This document shows, one piece after another, positions 18,022 to 27,301 of a stretch of DNA of 64,000 nucleotides. The notes beneath the pieces are model-generated. The model did not search any database. It was not told where the DNA came from and saw only the letters and a program-made list of their open reading frames with translations. Source of the DNA: Chitinophaga rupis. Its GTDB lineage: Bacteria > Bacteroidota > Bacteroidia > Chitinophagales > Chitinophagaceae. The stretch is taken from the NCBI RefSeq assembly GCF_900109685.1, contig NZ_FOBB01000009.1:62001-126000 (forward strand), in the 5' to 3' direction. Made by a program: the position numbers and the translations under genes. Position 1 is the first letter of the stretch. Each line of letters begins with the position of its first letter.

Positions 18022-19131
18022 ATGTTTACACACAATCGTCAACAGACCAGCGCTGCTGTATTGGCGCGCGTACAACAATCGTACAGCAATTTAACGGGAG
18101 CTGCTCCCAGGTTCTCGCTGCTGGAGCTGTTCAACTTTGAGGGGTTTAACTTAAACGATTATTGCCAGACATTCAGCCCGCATCCGCAGATCAAGCCCTT
18201 GCTGCAGGAGGCGCGGGCATTTGGGGAGCAGTACGGCATCTGGCTGGATAATGCCGCACATTACATTAGCTGCGCCACTTTCCTGTATCCCAATGCAGGC
18301 CTGGAGCGCATGCGGGCCATTGTACAAAATCTGGCCATTGATTATTACCTGAACGACACTATGGGGCGAGATATTTTTGTCCACCTGAGCCCCGCCGAAC
18401 AGGAAGCTGCCACGCAAATGAAAAAAAGAATGTACAGTCTGCGGGAAGACCTGTATATGGATGAACCCAATGCTACATTGATTGAACAGGCCAATGTGGA
18501 AGTGTTAACCTATATCCGCGATACCTCGTCCATGTCCTGGTTTAAAGAGTTCTTGCGCCTGTATTCCTGGCACATTTATGTAGCGCATAAGGATTGTAAC
18601 ATGAATGCTGCAGGCAAGCTGGCCAGCGTGGATGAGTACATTGACAGCCGCTGCCATTTGTCCGGCATGCATCACGTAGTAAAGTTTATTGAATACAGTG
18701 AAGGGCTGTTCCTGGACTGGGACTGGCTTGCGGAAAGGGGCATTCATAAACAACTGGAACGGCTGCACGATATTACTGCAGCTATTGGCGGGTTAATGAA
18801 CGACCTGTTCTCTTTTGAAAAAGAAGTGATCCGTAACGGGGCAGATTCCAACCTGGTAATGGTGATCTTATGTAACCAGCCTGCGCTTACCCTGGAAGAG
18901 GGCATCCGGCAGGCAGCCGGTATTGTGCGTAACCAGCTGATAGAATTCCTGGCATTAATGGATTATGTTAAAACAGCCGTACAGCAGGAGCCTCTAATGT
19001 TATCGCACCTGCAGGGTTTGGAGCGCTGCGTACAGGCGTCCTGGATATGGCAGGTATATACCCGGCGTTATAAATCAGCAGATTCTATTTTTGTGGAAAC
19101 CCGCCTCCCTGGCGTGGCTGCGCCGCAATAG
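18022..19131 (+). CDS. Class I terpene synthase
   Basis: Cyclises a linear prenyl diphosphate (C15 or C20). The NSE metal-binding triad is complete: N260-D-L-F-S-F-E-K-E268. The C-terminal RY dyad is present in YTRRYKS. The first Asp-rich motif is atypical: residues 111-117 read NDTMGRD after AIDYYL where DDxxD is usual. At 369 residues it is a single alpha-domain bacterial enzyme. No prenyltransferase or P450 is adjacent, so the product is made from housekeeping precursors and may be released unmodified. Its stop abuts the stop of the convergent histidine kinase. The product cannot be predicted. Confidence 0.9.
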   Translation: MFTHNRQQTSAAVLARVQQSYSNLTGAAPRFSLLELFNFEGFNLNDYCQTFSPHPQIKPLLQEARAFGEQYGIWLDNAAHYISCATFLYPNAGLERMRAIVQNLAIDYYLNDTMGRDIFVHLSPAEQEAATQMKKRMYSLREDLYMDEPNATLIEQANVEVLTYIRDTSSMSWFKEFLRLYSWHIYVAHKDCNMNAAGKLASVDEYIDSRCHLSGMHHVVKFIEYSEGLFLDWDWLAERGIHKQLERLHDITAAIGGLMNDLFSFEKEVIRNGADSNLVMVILCNQPALTLEEGIRQAAGIVRNQLIEFLALMDYVKTAVQQEPLMLSHLQGLERCVQASWIWQVYTRRYKSADSIFVETRLPGVAAPQ

Positions 19132-20856
19132 CTACACAGGGTGAGAGCCGGCGCTTATCTCGTTAAAATGGGGTAAGTGCTGGCTGATCACCTTGAATAA
19201 AGAAGGCTGATCGATGGGTTTGATAACAATATCGCAGGCGCCGGCCTGCATCAGCAGCTCCTGGAATTCAAAGCTGCCTGTACATACGATCACGGGAATA
19301 TTTTGCAGCCGCGGATCTTTTTTCAGGTGATACAGGGTGGTTTCTCCATCCATTTCCGGCATCTTATGATCCAGCAATATCACATCCGGCAGGTGGTGTC
19401 CCTGCTCCAGCTTTTGCAGCACTTCCACACCATTATTTACGCTGGTAATAGTACAGCCGCACATGCTCAGGTATTTGGAAAAAAGGATGTTGTTCATTTC
19501 GTTGTCATCCGCTACCATAATATGTACATGGCTCAGGTCAATATCTTCCTCCTGGGTTTCATGCACATCAGCTACCTCACCGGGTTGTAGGGGAAGCTGT
19601 ATGGTAAAGGTGGTATTTCCCTGGGGCTGGCTTTCTGCATGGATCTCGCCCTTCAGCGCATGCACCATGTTCCTGGCAATAAACAGTCCCAGGCCGGTGC
19701 TTTCCGTATACCGGTTAGGACTATTGGTTACAAACAGCTCAAAAATGGCGCTGAGCTTATCGGCCTCAATGCCCGGCCCTTTGTTCACCACCTGTATACT
19801 CCAGGTTTGTGCGTTGTTTTTGTGAAGCTTTAAAAATATGGTGCTGTTCCGGTCCGCATATTTCACGGCATTGCTTAACAGGTTGGCAATAGCCTGGCTC
19901 AGCTTAAAGCTGTCGCATATAATTACGGGCGGCATTTTAGGATCTATCTGCAGCTGGATCTGCATATTCCGGGTTTTGGCGGTAACCTTATGTACGGCCA
20001 TCAGCCTTTCAAAGAAGGCATCTATTTCAAAAGATTCTTCCTGCACATCCTCCATTTTACCCGCTTCTATCTTTGACATGTCCAGCACATTGTTGATAAT
20101 ATTGCGGGTGTTGCCTACTACGGTGAACAGGAGGTCAATGTAGGGATTGATCTTTTTCAGGTGAGGATCCAGCCTTATTTCGCGTTTGATCAGCTGGGCT
20201 ATATAATACACCGCATTCAGCTGGGTCCTTAATTCATGTGTAATCTGGTAAATGAAGATCTTTTTGAAATGATTGGTCTTGTGCAGCCGGTCCTTGCTAA
20301 GCACATAGGGCCTGCCTACTACCAAAATCACCAGTAATACGCCTGCTATGGACAATGCTTTGAAAATAACAGTAAGCTGAAGATCCAGCGGAACCTGGTT
20401 AACGAAATGGAAATAATAGTTCCCTTCAATGATCATCAGGATCACCACGGCAGAGATCAGACAGATCACACGGGTACTGGTCTTTTTGAAAAGCAGAAAG
20501 GTGATCAGGAATAAAAAGATCACCATGGCCTGCAGCTCAATTACATTGCCTAAAAGCAATCCAAAATAAATGGCGGCCATGCATTGAACAAAAAAGGTAA
20601 CCAGCGCTGCTGCATGATAGTGCCGGTAATTATTCAGCACAACGGCCGTAGCAGCCAGTACACATTCAATGCTTGCCGGGATAAGGATAGATAGTTTCCC
20701 GGATAATATAAAATAAACGCTGCCCACCAGGAAACTCAGGCAGCAGAGTGAAAAGCTGAGGGTGTTCACCATCATGATCCGTTGCGCAAGCTCCTCATCA
20801 GCCACTCCTTTGGTGCCGGTTTTGCGAATGGAACGCCATATTTGATGCGCTTTCAT
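19132..20856 (-). CDS. Hybrid histidine kinase with fused receiver domain
   Basis: Membrane sensor kinase of 574 residues. About six hydrophobic segments occupy residues 30-185, with no recognisable extracytoplasmic sensor domain. HisKA follows with the phospho-acceptor His207 in QITHELRTQLNAV. The HATPase domain shows NLLSNAVKYADRN (N box) and STGLGLFIARNMV (G box). The C-terminal receiver domain is VADDNEMNN ... VILLDHKMPEMDG, where the Asp in LLDHKMP is the phosphorylation site, then PVIVCTG. There is no separate response regulator gene beside it, so the output must be a downstream phosphotransfer partner. The NarL regulator at 28.5 kb is a possible but unproven partner. Confidence 0.92.
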   Translation of the reverse strand: MKAHQIWRSIRKTGTKGVADEELAQRIMMVNTLSFSLCCLSFLVGSVYFILSGKLSILIPASIECVLAATAVVLNNYRHYHAAALVTFFVQCMAAIYFGLLLGNVIELQAMVIFLFLITFLLFKKTSTRVICLISAVVILMIIEGNYYFHFVNQVPLDLQLTVIFKALSIAGVLLVILVVGRPYVLSKDRLHKTNHFKKIFIYQITHELRTQLNAVYYIAQLIKREIRLDPHLKKINPYIDLLFTVVGNTRNIINNVLDMSKIEAGKMEDVQEESFEIDAFFERLMAVHKVTAKTRNMQIQLQIDPKMPPVIICDSFKLSQAIANLLSNAVKYADRNSTIFLKLHKNNAQTWSIQVVNKGPGIEADKLSAIFELFVTNSPNRYTESTGLGLFIARNMVHALKGEIHAESQPQGNTTFTIQLPLQPGEVADVHETQEEDIDLSHVHIMVADDNEMNNILFSKYLSMCGCTITSVNNGVEVLQKLEQGHHLPDVILLDHKMPEMDGETTLYHLKKDPRLQNIPVIVCTGSFEFQELLMQAGACDIVIKPIDQPSLFKVISQHLPHFNEISAGSHPV

Positions 20857-21115
20857 AACAGTTTGTTTGTAGGTAATTTTCAGGGAAACACTTTATATTA
20901 AACTTGCTGAAACGGCATAGATTGTCCCTTACTACCTTTCCGGTACCTTTTAATGTTGTAATATTAAATAGCAGTTGCAGCCCCTAATATCTGATAGGCT
21001 AATGATCGACGTACGATATTAAATACCGGGGTGCTGTTAAAATTGTATTATCCCAACTCAATTTACAGAATTTATAATTATAAAAGCCACTGGCTGCATG
21101 CTCCCTTAAAACAAT

Positions 21116-21139
21116 TCCCCGGCCTTGAAAGACCGGGGA
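21116..21139. other. GC-rich stem-loop
   Basis: The arms TCCCCGG and CCGGGGA, extended by CTT/AAG pairs across one mismatch, enclose a tiny loop. On the minus strand the hairpin is followed by AATTGTTTT, which could be a terminator tail. No gene ends here, so it could terminate a small RNA. Confidence 0.5.
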
Positions 21140-21627
21140 GGCTTGATAATGTCATTAAAATATGATAACAAAACGAGTATTGTAGCCTTAACCTCGAAAT
21201 GTTATGTACCTATATACGAGATAAAATAAGTTTAGGACTTAACCGGCCCGGAATTTTTTAATGAAATTTTATCTTCCCACACAGTTGTTGAGTGATGTAA
21301 AGTATTTGTAAACAATTGTTTATGACTCATCATTAATACCCCTTACGAACAGGTTATTTTATGTTAATTTTTTTTGTGGAGCAAACCGTGGTATATAAAG
21401 GTCAACCATTCCTTCTTCCTGAACATTACCTGCTTACATAAAGGTTACCTGCTTCCGGCAACCAGGTGCAGAATGTAAAAAGCCCACTTACGTGTTATAT
21501 ACCTGGCAGGCCGCAATTGCCCCGTGAGCGGTCATTTCCGATAGGATTTTCACTTTGGAACTTTCCCGGCCAATGGCTTGTTATCTGTTATAGCTTTTCC
21601 GGATTGCCCGGAAGCTCCGGCAAATAA

Positions 21628-21658
21628 TTTGGTATTTATACAAATATGCCTACCTTTG
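21628..21658 (+). promoter_or_regulatory. Bacteroidota-type housekeeping promoter
   Basis: TTTG at 21628-21631, a 19-bp spacer, then TACCTTTG at 21651-21658 match the known TTTG/TAnnTTTG consensus for this phylum. It lies 47 bp before the ATG of the oxidoreductase gene. Confidence 0.75.
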
Positions 21659-21705
21659 AACTGTATAATTTAAAATTACAGTTTAAGCACTAAACATTAT
21701 TTACA

Positions 21706-22359
21706 ATGAAAGTAGCTCTCATAGGCGCAACCGGTTTCGTAGGATCTCACCTGTTACCTGAATTACTGGAACGTGGTCACCAGGTAACCGCTATTGTAAG
21801 AAATCCTGATAAATTAACGTTAGAGCATCCCAACCTGGTAGTAAAAAAAGGCGATGTAACGAATGAAGCAGAAGTAGCCGCGCTGGTAAGCGGCCTGGAT
21901 GCCGTGATCAGCTCATTTAATGCCGGCTGGACCAATCCCAACCTGTATAATGATTTCCTGAGCGGTTCCAAAGCCATTCAAAGCGGAGTGAAAAAATCGG
22001 GCGTAAAACGTTTTATTACCATAGGCGGCGCCGGTAGCCTGGAAATAGCGCCTGGCAAACAGCTGGTAGATACCCCTGAATTTCCGAAAGAATACCTGCC
22101 CGGCGCTACTGCAGCCCGGGACTATCTCAATATCATTAAAGAGGAAAAAGAGCTGGAATGGACGTTCATTAGCCCGGCTATTGAAATGAGCCCTGCCGGC
22201 GCCCACGGCCGCACAGGTGCTTACCGTACTGCCCTGAATAACCCGGTATTTGATGCAGAACACCGCAGCCGTTTGTCTGTAGAAGACCTGGCCGTGGTAA
22301 TTGCAGATGAGCTGGAAAACCCGCAACATATCCGTCAGCGTTTTACCGCTGCGTATTAA
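21706..22359 (+). CDS. NAD(P)H-binding atypical short-chain oxidoreductase
   Basis: A 217-residue Rossmann-fold protein starting with the dinucleotide motif GATGFVGSHLLPELL (GxxGxxG). It continues with VKRFITIGGAGSL and EWTFISPAIEMSP, the pattern of NmrA/YwnB-like NAD(P)-binding proteins rather than classical YxxxK short-chain dehydrogenases. It is cytoplasmic, monocistronic, with its own promoter and terminator. The substrate is unknown; family members act as redox sensors, flavin reductases or sugar epimerase relatives. Confidence 0.88.
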   Translation: MKVALIGATGFVGSHLLPELLERGHQVTAIVRNPDKLTLEHPNLVVKKGDVTNEAEVAALVSGLDAVISSFNAGWTNPNLYNDFLSGSKAIQSGVKKSGVKRFITIGGAGSLEIAPGKQLVDTPEFPKEYLPGATAARDYLNIIKEEKELEWTFISPAIEMSPAGAHGRTGAYRTALNNPVFDAEHRSRLSVEDLAVVIADELENPQHIRQRFTAAY

Positions 22360-22394
22360 TATAACGAATGATTGGTGGAACATTGGAACACAGG

Positions 22395-22424
22395 GGCCGT
22401 ACTGCTTGCAGGACGGCCTTTTTT
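22395..22424 (+). terminator. Intrinsic terminator after oxidoreductase gene
   Basis: GGCCGT (22395-22400) pairs with ACGGCC (22413-22418), with extra CTGC/GCAG pairing inside, followed by six T residues. Confidence 0.85.
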
Positions 22425-22485
22425 CAGCTACCATCTTTGCCCCGGAACTATTATATTAGCGCTATAACCAGATAAATTGCCACTT

Positions 22486-23358
22486 ATGATCTTAAGGAAA
22501 CCAGCGCTTTTCAGTTGTTTACTGCTTACCGTACTAACCAGTTACCAGCCCGCTAATGCTCAAAAAGGCCAACGCCTGCTGAAGAATCACCCCGGCGTGG
22601 TGTCTTACACCTACCGTAAAGATTTTGCAAAGGATATGCCCGGCACCCTGGACATGGTGAAGAAGAACGGGTTTACAGATATTGAATTCTCTAACCTTTT
22701 CGGCCAAACGGCACAGGATATACGTAAATGGATCGATGAAAGAGGCATTAAATGCTCCTCCTTCGGCGTGAGTTATGAAGACCTGACCACCAAAACCGAC
22801 CAGGTAGCAAAAAATGCGAAAACATTAGGCGCCAAATTCGTACGCGTGGCCGGTTTTCCGCACAGCAAAACCGGTTTAACGCTGGATGAGGCCAAACAAG
22901 GCATTTCCGAATTTAACCGCGTTGGTAAAATATTAAAGGACCAGTATGGCCTTACCCTCATATACCACAATCACGGTTTTGAATTTCAGCCGTATGAGAA
23001 AGGTACCCTGTTCGATTATATTGTACAGCAAACCAATCCCCGCTATGTGAGCCTGGAAATGGATATCCTGTGGGTATTCTTCCCCGGCCAGGACCCGGTA
23101 GCCCTGCTGAAAAAATATGGCAACCGCTTTAAGGCCATGCATGTAAAAGACCTGAAGAAAGGAGTGGAAGGTAACCTGTCCGGCGGTACCAACCCGGAAA
23201 ATGATGTGGCGCTTGGCACAGGGCAGATCAACATTCCGGCTGTATTGAAAGCTGCCAAACGCTCAGCCATTGAGCATTATTACATTGAAGACGAAAGCAG
23301 CAATGTGGAAACACAGGTGCCGCAAAGCGTTCAATACCTGCTGGGCCTTAAAGAGTAG
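22486..23358 (+). CDS. Secreted sugar phosphate isomerase/epimerase-like TIM barrel
   Basis: An AP-endonuclease-2/xylose-isomerase-like TIM barrel of about 290 residues. The ORF can be extended to a TTG at 22477, but the ATG at 22486 begins the signal peptide (MILRKPALFSCLLLT...ANAQ). Visible family strings are KNGFTDIEFSNLFG, GLTLIYHNHGFEFQP (His metal ligand), VSLEMDILWVFFPGQDP (Asp/Glu ligands) and FKAMHVKDLKKG. Secreted members of this family are common in Bacteroidota and many lack a known substrate. A TTGC/CATCTTTG promoter-like pair lies at 22406-22439. The 3' end overlaps the convergent HlyD gene by 28 bp. Confidence 0.85.
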   Translation: MILRKPALFSCLLLTVLTSYQPANAQKGQRLLKNHPGVVSYTYRKDFAKDMPGTLDMVKKNGFTDIEFSNLFGQTAQDIRKWIDERGIKCSSFGVSYEDLTTKTDQVAKNAKTLGAKFVRVAGFPHSKTGLTLDEAKQGISEFNRVGKILKDQYGLTLIYHNHGFEFQPYEKGTLFDYIVQQTNPRYVSLEMDILWVFFPGQDPVALLKKYGNRFKAMHVKDLKKGVEGNLSGGTNPENDVALGTGQINIPAVLKAAKRSAIEHYYIEDESSNVETQVPQSVQYLLGLKE

Positions 23359-24608
23359 AACAGCCTTTCCAGTATGCTCATATCATTGGTAAGCACTTCT
23401 GCAATACCCGGTAATTGCGGCTGTGAGGGAATTTGCCGCTGGGCCGTTGTTAACAGGCCATTTGCCAGCTGTATATCCATAGCATAGGCAGTGTCTAACG
23501 CTACCGCAGATACGTTGCTGATATTTCCCCGGATCATGCCAAACTCCCGGAAGGGGTATGCCGATAATTTGATCAATACTTTCTGACCTTTTTTTACCTT
23601 GCCGGCGCCAAACACCGGCAAGGTAGCTTTAGCCACATAGTGCTGCACCGGCGGCACTATCATCAACACTGCTTCTCCGCTGCTTACAAACTGGTGCGCT
23701 TTCCAGAACTTAAAAAAGCTGACCTTACCGGCTACCGGGCTTTTTACTAAATATTGCTGCTCCCATACTTCCAGCTGTCCCTGTAATTGCTTCACCTGTT
23801 CCCGTACTTTTTGCTGCAGGTCATTTTCCTGCTGAAGGGATTGTTGCTGCAGATCCGTAATGGTTTTTAAGTATTCAGTTTGCTGCAGCTTGTTTTGCAG
23901 CAGGTTGGCGCGGGTAGCATCTGCAGTCATTTGTTTGTCCAGCAGCTGGCGTTTGCTGTTATCTAATTCCAGCGGTGCTATTACTTTTTCCCTGGCCAGC
24001 TGTGAATCTATTTTAAAGCGCTTTTGTTCCAGCATCAGCTGTTGCTGCAGCATTACGTCCTTGCGTTGTAATTCTTCATTTAGCTGGTGCTGAGTAGTTA
24101 GCTGTGATTGCAGCTGTGCTACCTTTTGCGTGGTAAAATGTTTGTCGGTGAAAAAAAGGTACTGGTTCACGGCCTGGTACAGCGCAGCATAACCGCCTTG
24201 CAAAGCGCCCAGCTGCAAAGGTTGCGCAAAGTTAAACCGGCGCAGGGTAGGGGCCAGGTTAAAGGAAGTGTCCAGCTGGTTCAGTAAGGTTTGCAGCAGG
24301 CGGATGTCATTATAGCGGGCTGCATTTTCCAGGATGTAAATGGGCGCATTCTCCCGCACAGCGGCATTGTTCTGTACAAACAGCTCACTGATCTTACCGC
24401 TGGTTTGCGCTACTATTTTTACAGGTGGGTTGGCAGAGGTGATATTCACCTGGGTAGTGATCACATCCGGGTAATGAATGAAATACGCCCCGGCAAATAA
24501 CAGCATAACAACGGCAAACAGCAGGGTAATGCCCCGGCGCACGATCCAGTGCGGCATTTTGCTCATAATATCCTGTACTTCTTCGTGATGGTGTTGATAC
24601 TGCGGCAT
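23331..24608 (-). CDS. HlyD-family membrane fusion protein of peptide exporter 1
   Basis: Periplasmic adaptor (425 residues) that links a C39-type ABC exporter to an outer-membrane channel. One membrane span lies at about residues 27-48 (GITLLFAVVMLLFAGAYF). A lipoyl-like half follows (PPVKIVAQTSGKISELFVQNNAAVRENAPIY), then a long Gln-rich coiled coil (about 120-275), the second lipoyl half (LVKSPVAGKVSFFKFWKAHQFVSSGE) and a beta-barrel domain (KATLPVFGAGKVKKGQKVLIKL). It lies 10 bp downstream of the ABC transporter gene in the same direction. No TolC-like gene is in the cluster. Confidence 0.9.
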   Translation of the reverse strand: MPQYQHHHEEVQDIMSKMPHWIVRRGITLLFAVVMLLFAGAYFIHYPDVITTQVNITSANPPVKIVAQTSGKISELFVQNNAAVRENAPIYILENAARYNDIRLLQTLLNQLDTSFNLAPTLRRFNFAQPLQLGALQGGYAALYQAVNQYLFFTDKHFTTQKVAQLQSQLTTQHQLNEELQRKDVMLQQQLMLEQKRFKIDSQLAREKVIAPLELDNSKRQLLDKQMTADATRANLLQNKLQQTEYLKTITDLQQQSLQQENDLQQKVREQVKQLQGQLEVWEQQYLVKSPVAGKVSFFKFWKAHQFVSSGEAVLMIVPPVQHYVAKATLPVFGAGKVKKGQKVLIKLSAYPFREFGMIRGNISNVSAVALDTAYAMDIQLANGLLTTAQRQIPSQPQLPGIAEVLTNDMSILERLFYSLRPSRY

Positions 24609-24618
24609 AATAATGTTT

Positions 24619-26826
24619 TTAATCTCCCAGTTCCAGCTGGTTCTTTACCAGCTCAAAATATTTTCCTCTTTTGCGGGTAAGGGTTTGATGGTTGCCCACT
24701 TCCACAATGCGGCCCTGTTCCAGCACTACGATCTGGTCTGCATGTTTTACCGTGCTTAAGCGGTGCGCGATCACTACCACCGTCTTACCCTGGAAAAATT
24801 GCTGCAGGTTTTCTATGATGATCTTTTCATTATTGGCATCCAGCGCGCTGGTGGCTTCATCAAAGAACAGGTATTGCGGATCTTTATATACTGCGCGGGC
24901 AATGAGCAGGCGCTGTTTTTGCCCGGTGCTTAACCCATTGCCGATGTTGCCTATTTTGGTGGCAAAACCTGCGGGCAGCTGCTGTATAAAGTTTTCAATA
25001 TTGGCTACCCGTGCGGCATGCAGCAGCCTGCGCTCGTTGATCTTTTCATCGCCCACGGCAATGTTACGGGCAATGGTATCTGAAAAAATAAATCCTTCCT
25101 GCATCACTACGCCGCACTGGCGCCGCCACCATTTGGGCGAGAGCCCGGATAGTTCCGTATGCCCCACCAGCAGCTTGCCGGCTACCGGTTCATAAAAACG
25201 TAACAACATTTTTAACAGGGTGGTTTTACCGCTACCGCTGCTGCCAACGATAGCGGTTACCTTCCCTTCAGGAATATTGAGGTTAACATCTTTTAGCACA
25301 TAGGGGCTGCTGCCGCTGCTGTACTGGAAAGAAAGATTGTCCAGCTGCAGATCGCCATTTTGTAACAGGGGTGTTTGCAGCGTAAATGTATCTGTAACAG
25401 TTGCAGGTTCTTCGTTATCGCGGTTATGAATTTCTCCCAGTCTTTCCAGGCTGATACGCGCATCCTGCGCAGAGCGGAAAAAGGCCAGCAGCTGTTCCAA
25501 TGGGCTGTTCATTTGCCCTATCATATAGCTTACGCCCAGCAGCATGCCCAGTGTCATTTGCCCGCTCACCACTTCGCGCGCTGCAATGTAGGAGATGAGA
25601 ATATTCTTCAGCTGTGAAAAGAACAGGTTGCCGGTTTGCTGGTACTGTTCCAGCGTAAGGCTGCTGATATTAAGGCGGAACAGGCGGGCCTGGATGCGTT
25701 CCCATTCCCAGCGCTTTGGTGTTTCACAGTTATTGAGCTTTATTTCCTGCATGCCGGTGATCAATTCATACAGGCTGTTCTGGTTATTACTCATTTGCTG
25801 AAAGCGTTTATAGTCCAGCTCTTTACGCTTTTGCAAAAAGAAAACGATCCATACAACAGACAGCACACTGCCTACCAGGAAGATGAACAGGATCTTTAAG
25901 CTATAAATGCCCAGCACCACGGAAAATACCAGCAGGCTTACAAAAGAGAACAGCGTATGCAGCGTTTGCGTGGTCAGGAACTGCTCAATTCTGCCGTGAT
26001 CATTGATGCGCTGCGTAATGTCCCCGATCATTTTTGCATCAAAAAAGCGGATAGGCAGCTGCATGAGCTTAGTCAGGAAGTCGGATATAATAGACATATT
26101 GATACGGCTGTTCATATGCAGCAGTATCCAGCTACGGATCATTTCCACTGCTGTGGTGCCAATAAACAATACCAGCTGGGATACCAGCACCAGCTGAATA
26201 AAACCCATGTTCTGGTAATTCACACCATAGTCAACCAGGCTTTGGGTAAGAAAGGGCAGTACCAGCGCCAGTAAGCTGCCCAGTAACATGCCCAGTACCA
26301 GCTGGGTTATATATTTACGATAAGGTGTTAAATACTGGAACAGGAACTGAAAGCCTTTACGGGCTGCGGCATCTTCCTCATGCTGGTAAAAAAGCGGGGT
26401 GGGTTCCAGCATCAGCACAATACCTTGCGCATCTTCCTTACTGGCCCAGCTTTTCAGGAAGGCAGCCTTGTCTATTTTTACCAGCCCATGCCCGGGATCT
26501 GCAATTAATAATTTATCGCTTGCTTTATTACTGTTATAGTTCTGCGGGGGCAGTACAACATAATGATCCTGGTTCCAGTGCAGAATGCAGGGTAACGCAA
26601 CTTCTTTATCCAGCTGCTCAAAATTTACCGCTGCTGCTAATGTACGGAAACCGATCTTTTCTGCTGCTTCGCTGATGCCCAGCAGGGATACACCTTCGCG
26701 GCTCATGTCGCTCATTTGCCGCAGACTGTCAAGTGAGTAATGGCGTCCGTAATGTTTGGCGATCATGCGCAAACAGGTAGGGCCGCAGTCCATAGTATCT
26801 AATTGTTTGTAGATGGGGAAACGCAT
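24619..26826 (-). CDS. C39-peptidase ABC transporter 1 (bacteriocin/lanthipeptide exporter)
   Basis: A 735-residue exporter that cleaves the leader of a double-glycine peptide and exports it. The N-terminal C39 peptidase is YKQLDTMDCGPTCLRMIAKHYG (Cys14) with LHWNQDHYVVL (catalytic His) and IADPGHG (Asp). About six transmembrane segments follow (170-440). The nucleotide-binding domain has Walker A GSSGSGKTT, signature LSTGQKQRLLIARA, Walker B YLFFDEATSALD and the switch IAHRLSTV. It is divergent from the lanthipeptide-like precursor at 27053 (226 bp gap), which carries a GG leader, so the two are probably functionally linked. Confidence 0.94.
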   Translation of the reverse strand: MRFPIYKQLDTMDCGPTCLRMIAKHYGRHYSLDSLRQMSDMSREGVSLLGISEAAEKIGFRTLAAAVNFEQLDKEVALPCILHWNQDHYVVLPPQNYNSNKASDKLLIADPGHGLVKIDKAAFLKSWASKEDAQGIVLMLEPTPLFYQHEEDAAARKGFQFLFQYLTPYRKYITQLVLGMLLGSLLALVLPFLTQSLVDYGVNYQNMGFIQLVLVSQLVLFIGTTAVEMIRSWILLHMNSRINMSIISDFLTKLMQLPIRFFDAKMIGDITQRINDHGRIEQFLTTQTLHTLFSFVSLLVFSVVLGIYSLKILFIFLVGSVLSVVWIVFFLQKRKELDYKRFQQMSNNQNSLYELITGMQEIKLNNCETPKRWEWERIQARLFRLNISSLTLEQYQQTGNLFFSQLKNILISYIAAREVVSGQMTLGMLLGVSYMIGQMNSPLEQLLAFFRSAQDARISLERLGEIHNRDNEEPATVTDTFTLQTPLLQNGDLQLDNLSFQYSSGSSPYVLKDVNLNIPEGKVTAIVGSSGSGKTTLLKMLLRFYEPVAGKLLVGHTELSGLSPKWWRRQCGVVMQEGFIFSDTIARNIAVGDEKINERRLLHAARVANIENFIQQLPAGFATKIGNIGNGLSTGQKQRLLIARAVYKDPQYLFFDEATSALDANNEKIIIENLQQFFQGKTVVVIAHRLSTVKHADQIVVLEQGRIVEVGNHQTLTRKRGKYFELVKNQLELGD

Positions 26827-26969
26827 ATAGTTAAAAGATCAGCCGCGAAGGTAGCAGGATGGCTGGCGCGCGGGCTCCCTGTAAAGGGTGATTTTTTAAA
26901 TAATAAAGATTTATCCTGCTGTTTTATAAAATCACCTTTTCCGGGGAGATAGTCTTGCCGCGGTGCCTA

Positions 26970-26977
26970 TACTTTTG
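26970..26977 (+). promoter_or_regulatory. Candidate -7 element for the precursor peptide gene
   Basis: TACTTTTG matches the TAnnTTTG element 76 bp before the precursor ATG. No well-spaced TTTG was found upstream, so the call is tentative. Confidence 0.45.
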
Positions 26978-27052
26978 TGCTATCATTATTTCATTAACCA
27001 CTCACAATTAAAGTTTTTACTGCTTTTTAAGATTACAAAAGCATTCTGTGTC

Positions 27053-27226
27053 ATGAAAAAACAATCCCAAAAGAAATTAACCCTGGGAAAAATTACTGTA
27101 GCCAGCCTCACTAAAGCGGATCAGCAAATGGTAAAAGGCGGTTTGCCAATTGATTTCACAAAGAGAAGCGTATGCGCAGACGCTTGTTGCGCCAGCGACA
27201 TTAACGCGCAGTGCCGTACCCTGTAA
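27053..27226 (+). CDS. Lanthipeptide-like precursor peptide with double-glycine leader
   Basis: A 57-residue precursor. A longer ORF begins at 26963, but the ATG at 27053 gives the expected leader. The leader (residues 1-30) has LTLGKITVASL, a motif typical of class I lanthipeptide precursors in Bacteroidota, and ends in MVKGG. The predicted core is residues 31-57, with four Cys (41, 45, 46, 54) and only T36, S39, S48 and T56 as possible dehydration sites. LanC lies 76 bp downstream and a C39 exporter is divergent upstream. No LanB or LanM is in the window, so cyclisation would need a distant dehydratase, or the Cys residues may form disulfides instead. Confidence 0.85.
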   Translation: MKKQSQKKLTLGKITVASLTKADQQMVKGGLPIDFTKRSVCADACCASDINAQCRTL

Positions 27227-27245
27227 TTGTTAAGGCATTCATTTG

Positions 27246-27284
27246 CAAAACACACTTCATGCATGTGGAGTGTGTTTTGTTTTT
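27246..27284 (+). terminator. Strong hairpin between precursor and lanC
   Basis: An 11-bp perfect stem (CAAAACACACT with AGTGTGTTTTG) has a 12-nt loop and is followed by five T. It lies 20 bp after the precursor stop and probably lets the precursor be expressed more than the cyclase gene. Confidence 0.85.
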
Positions 27285-27301
27285 AACCCCTCATTATTTT
27301 T

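Larger units (their letters stand above)
20857..21705. other. 850-bp non-coding region
   Basis: No ORF with family resemblance is visible on either strand. It is AT-rich, holds one GC-rich stem-loop near 21.1 kb and ends in a strong promoter for the downstream oxidoreductase gene. The length is unusual for this gene-dense window, so an unannotated small RNA or short peptide is possible. Confidence 0.6.

Noticed and set aside
21261..21311. 16-codon ORF starting MKFYLPTQ in the 850-bp gap
   Set aside because: Too short and without leader, partner gene or conservation evidence.
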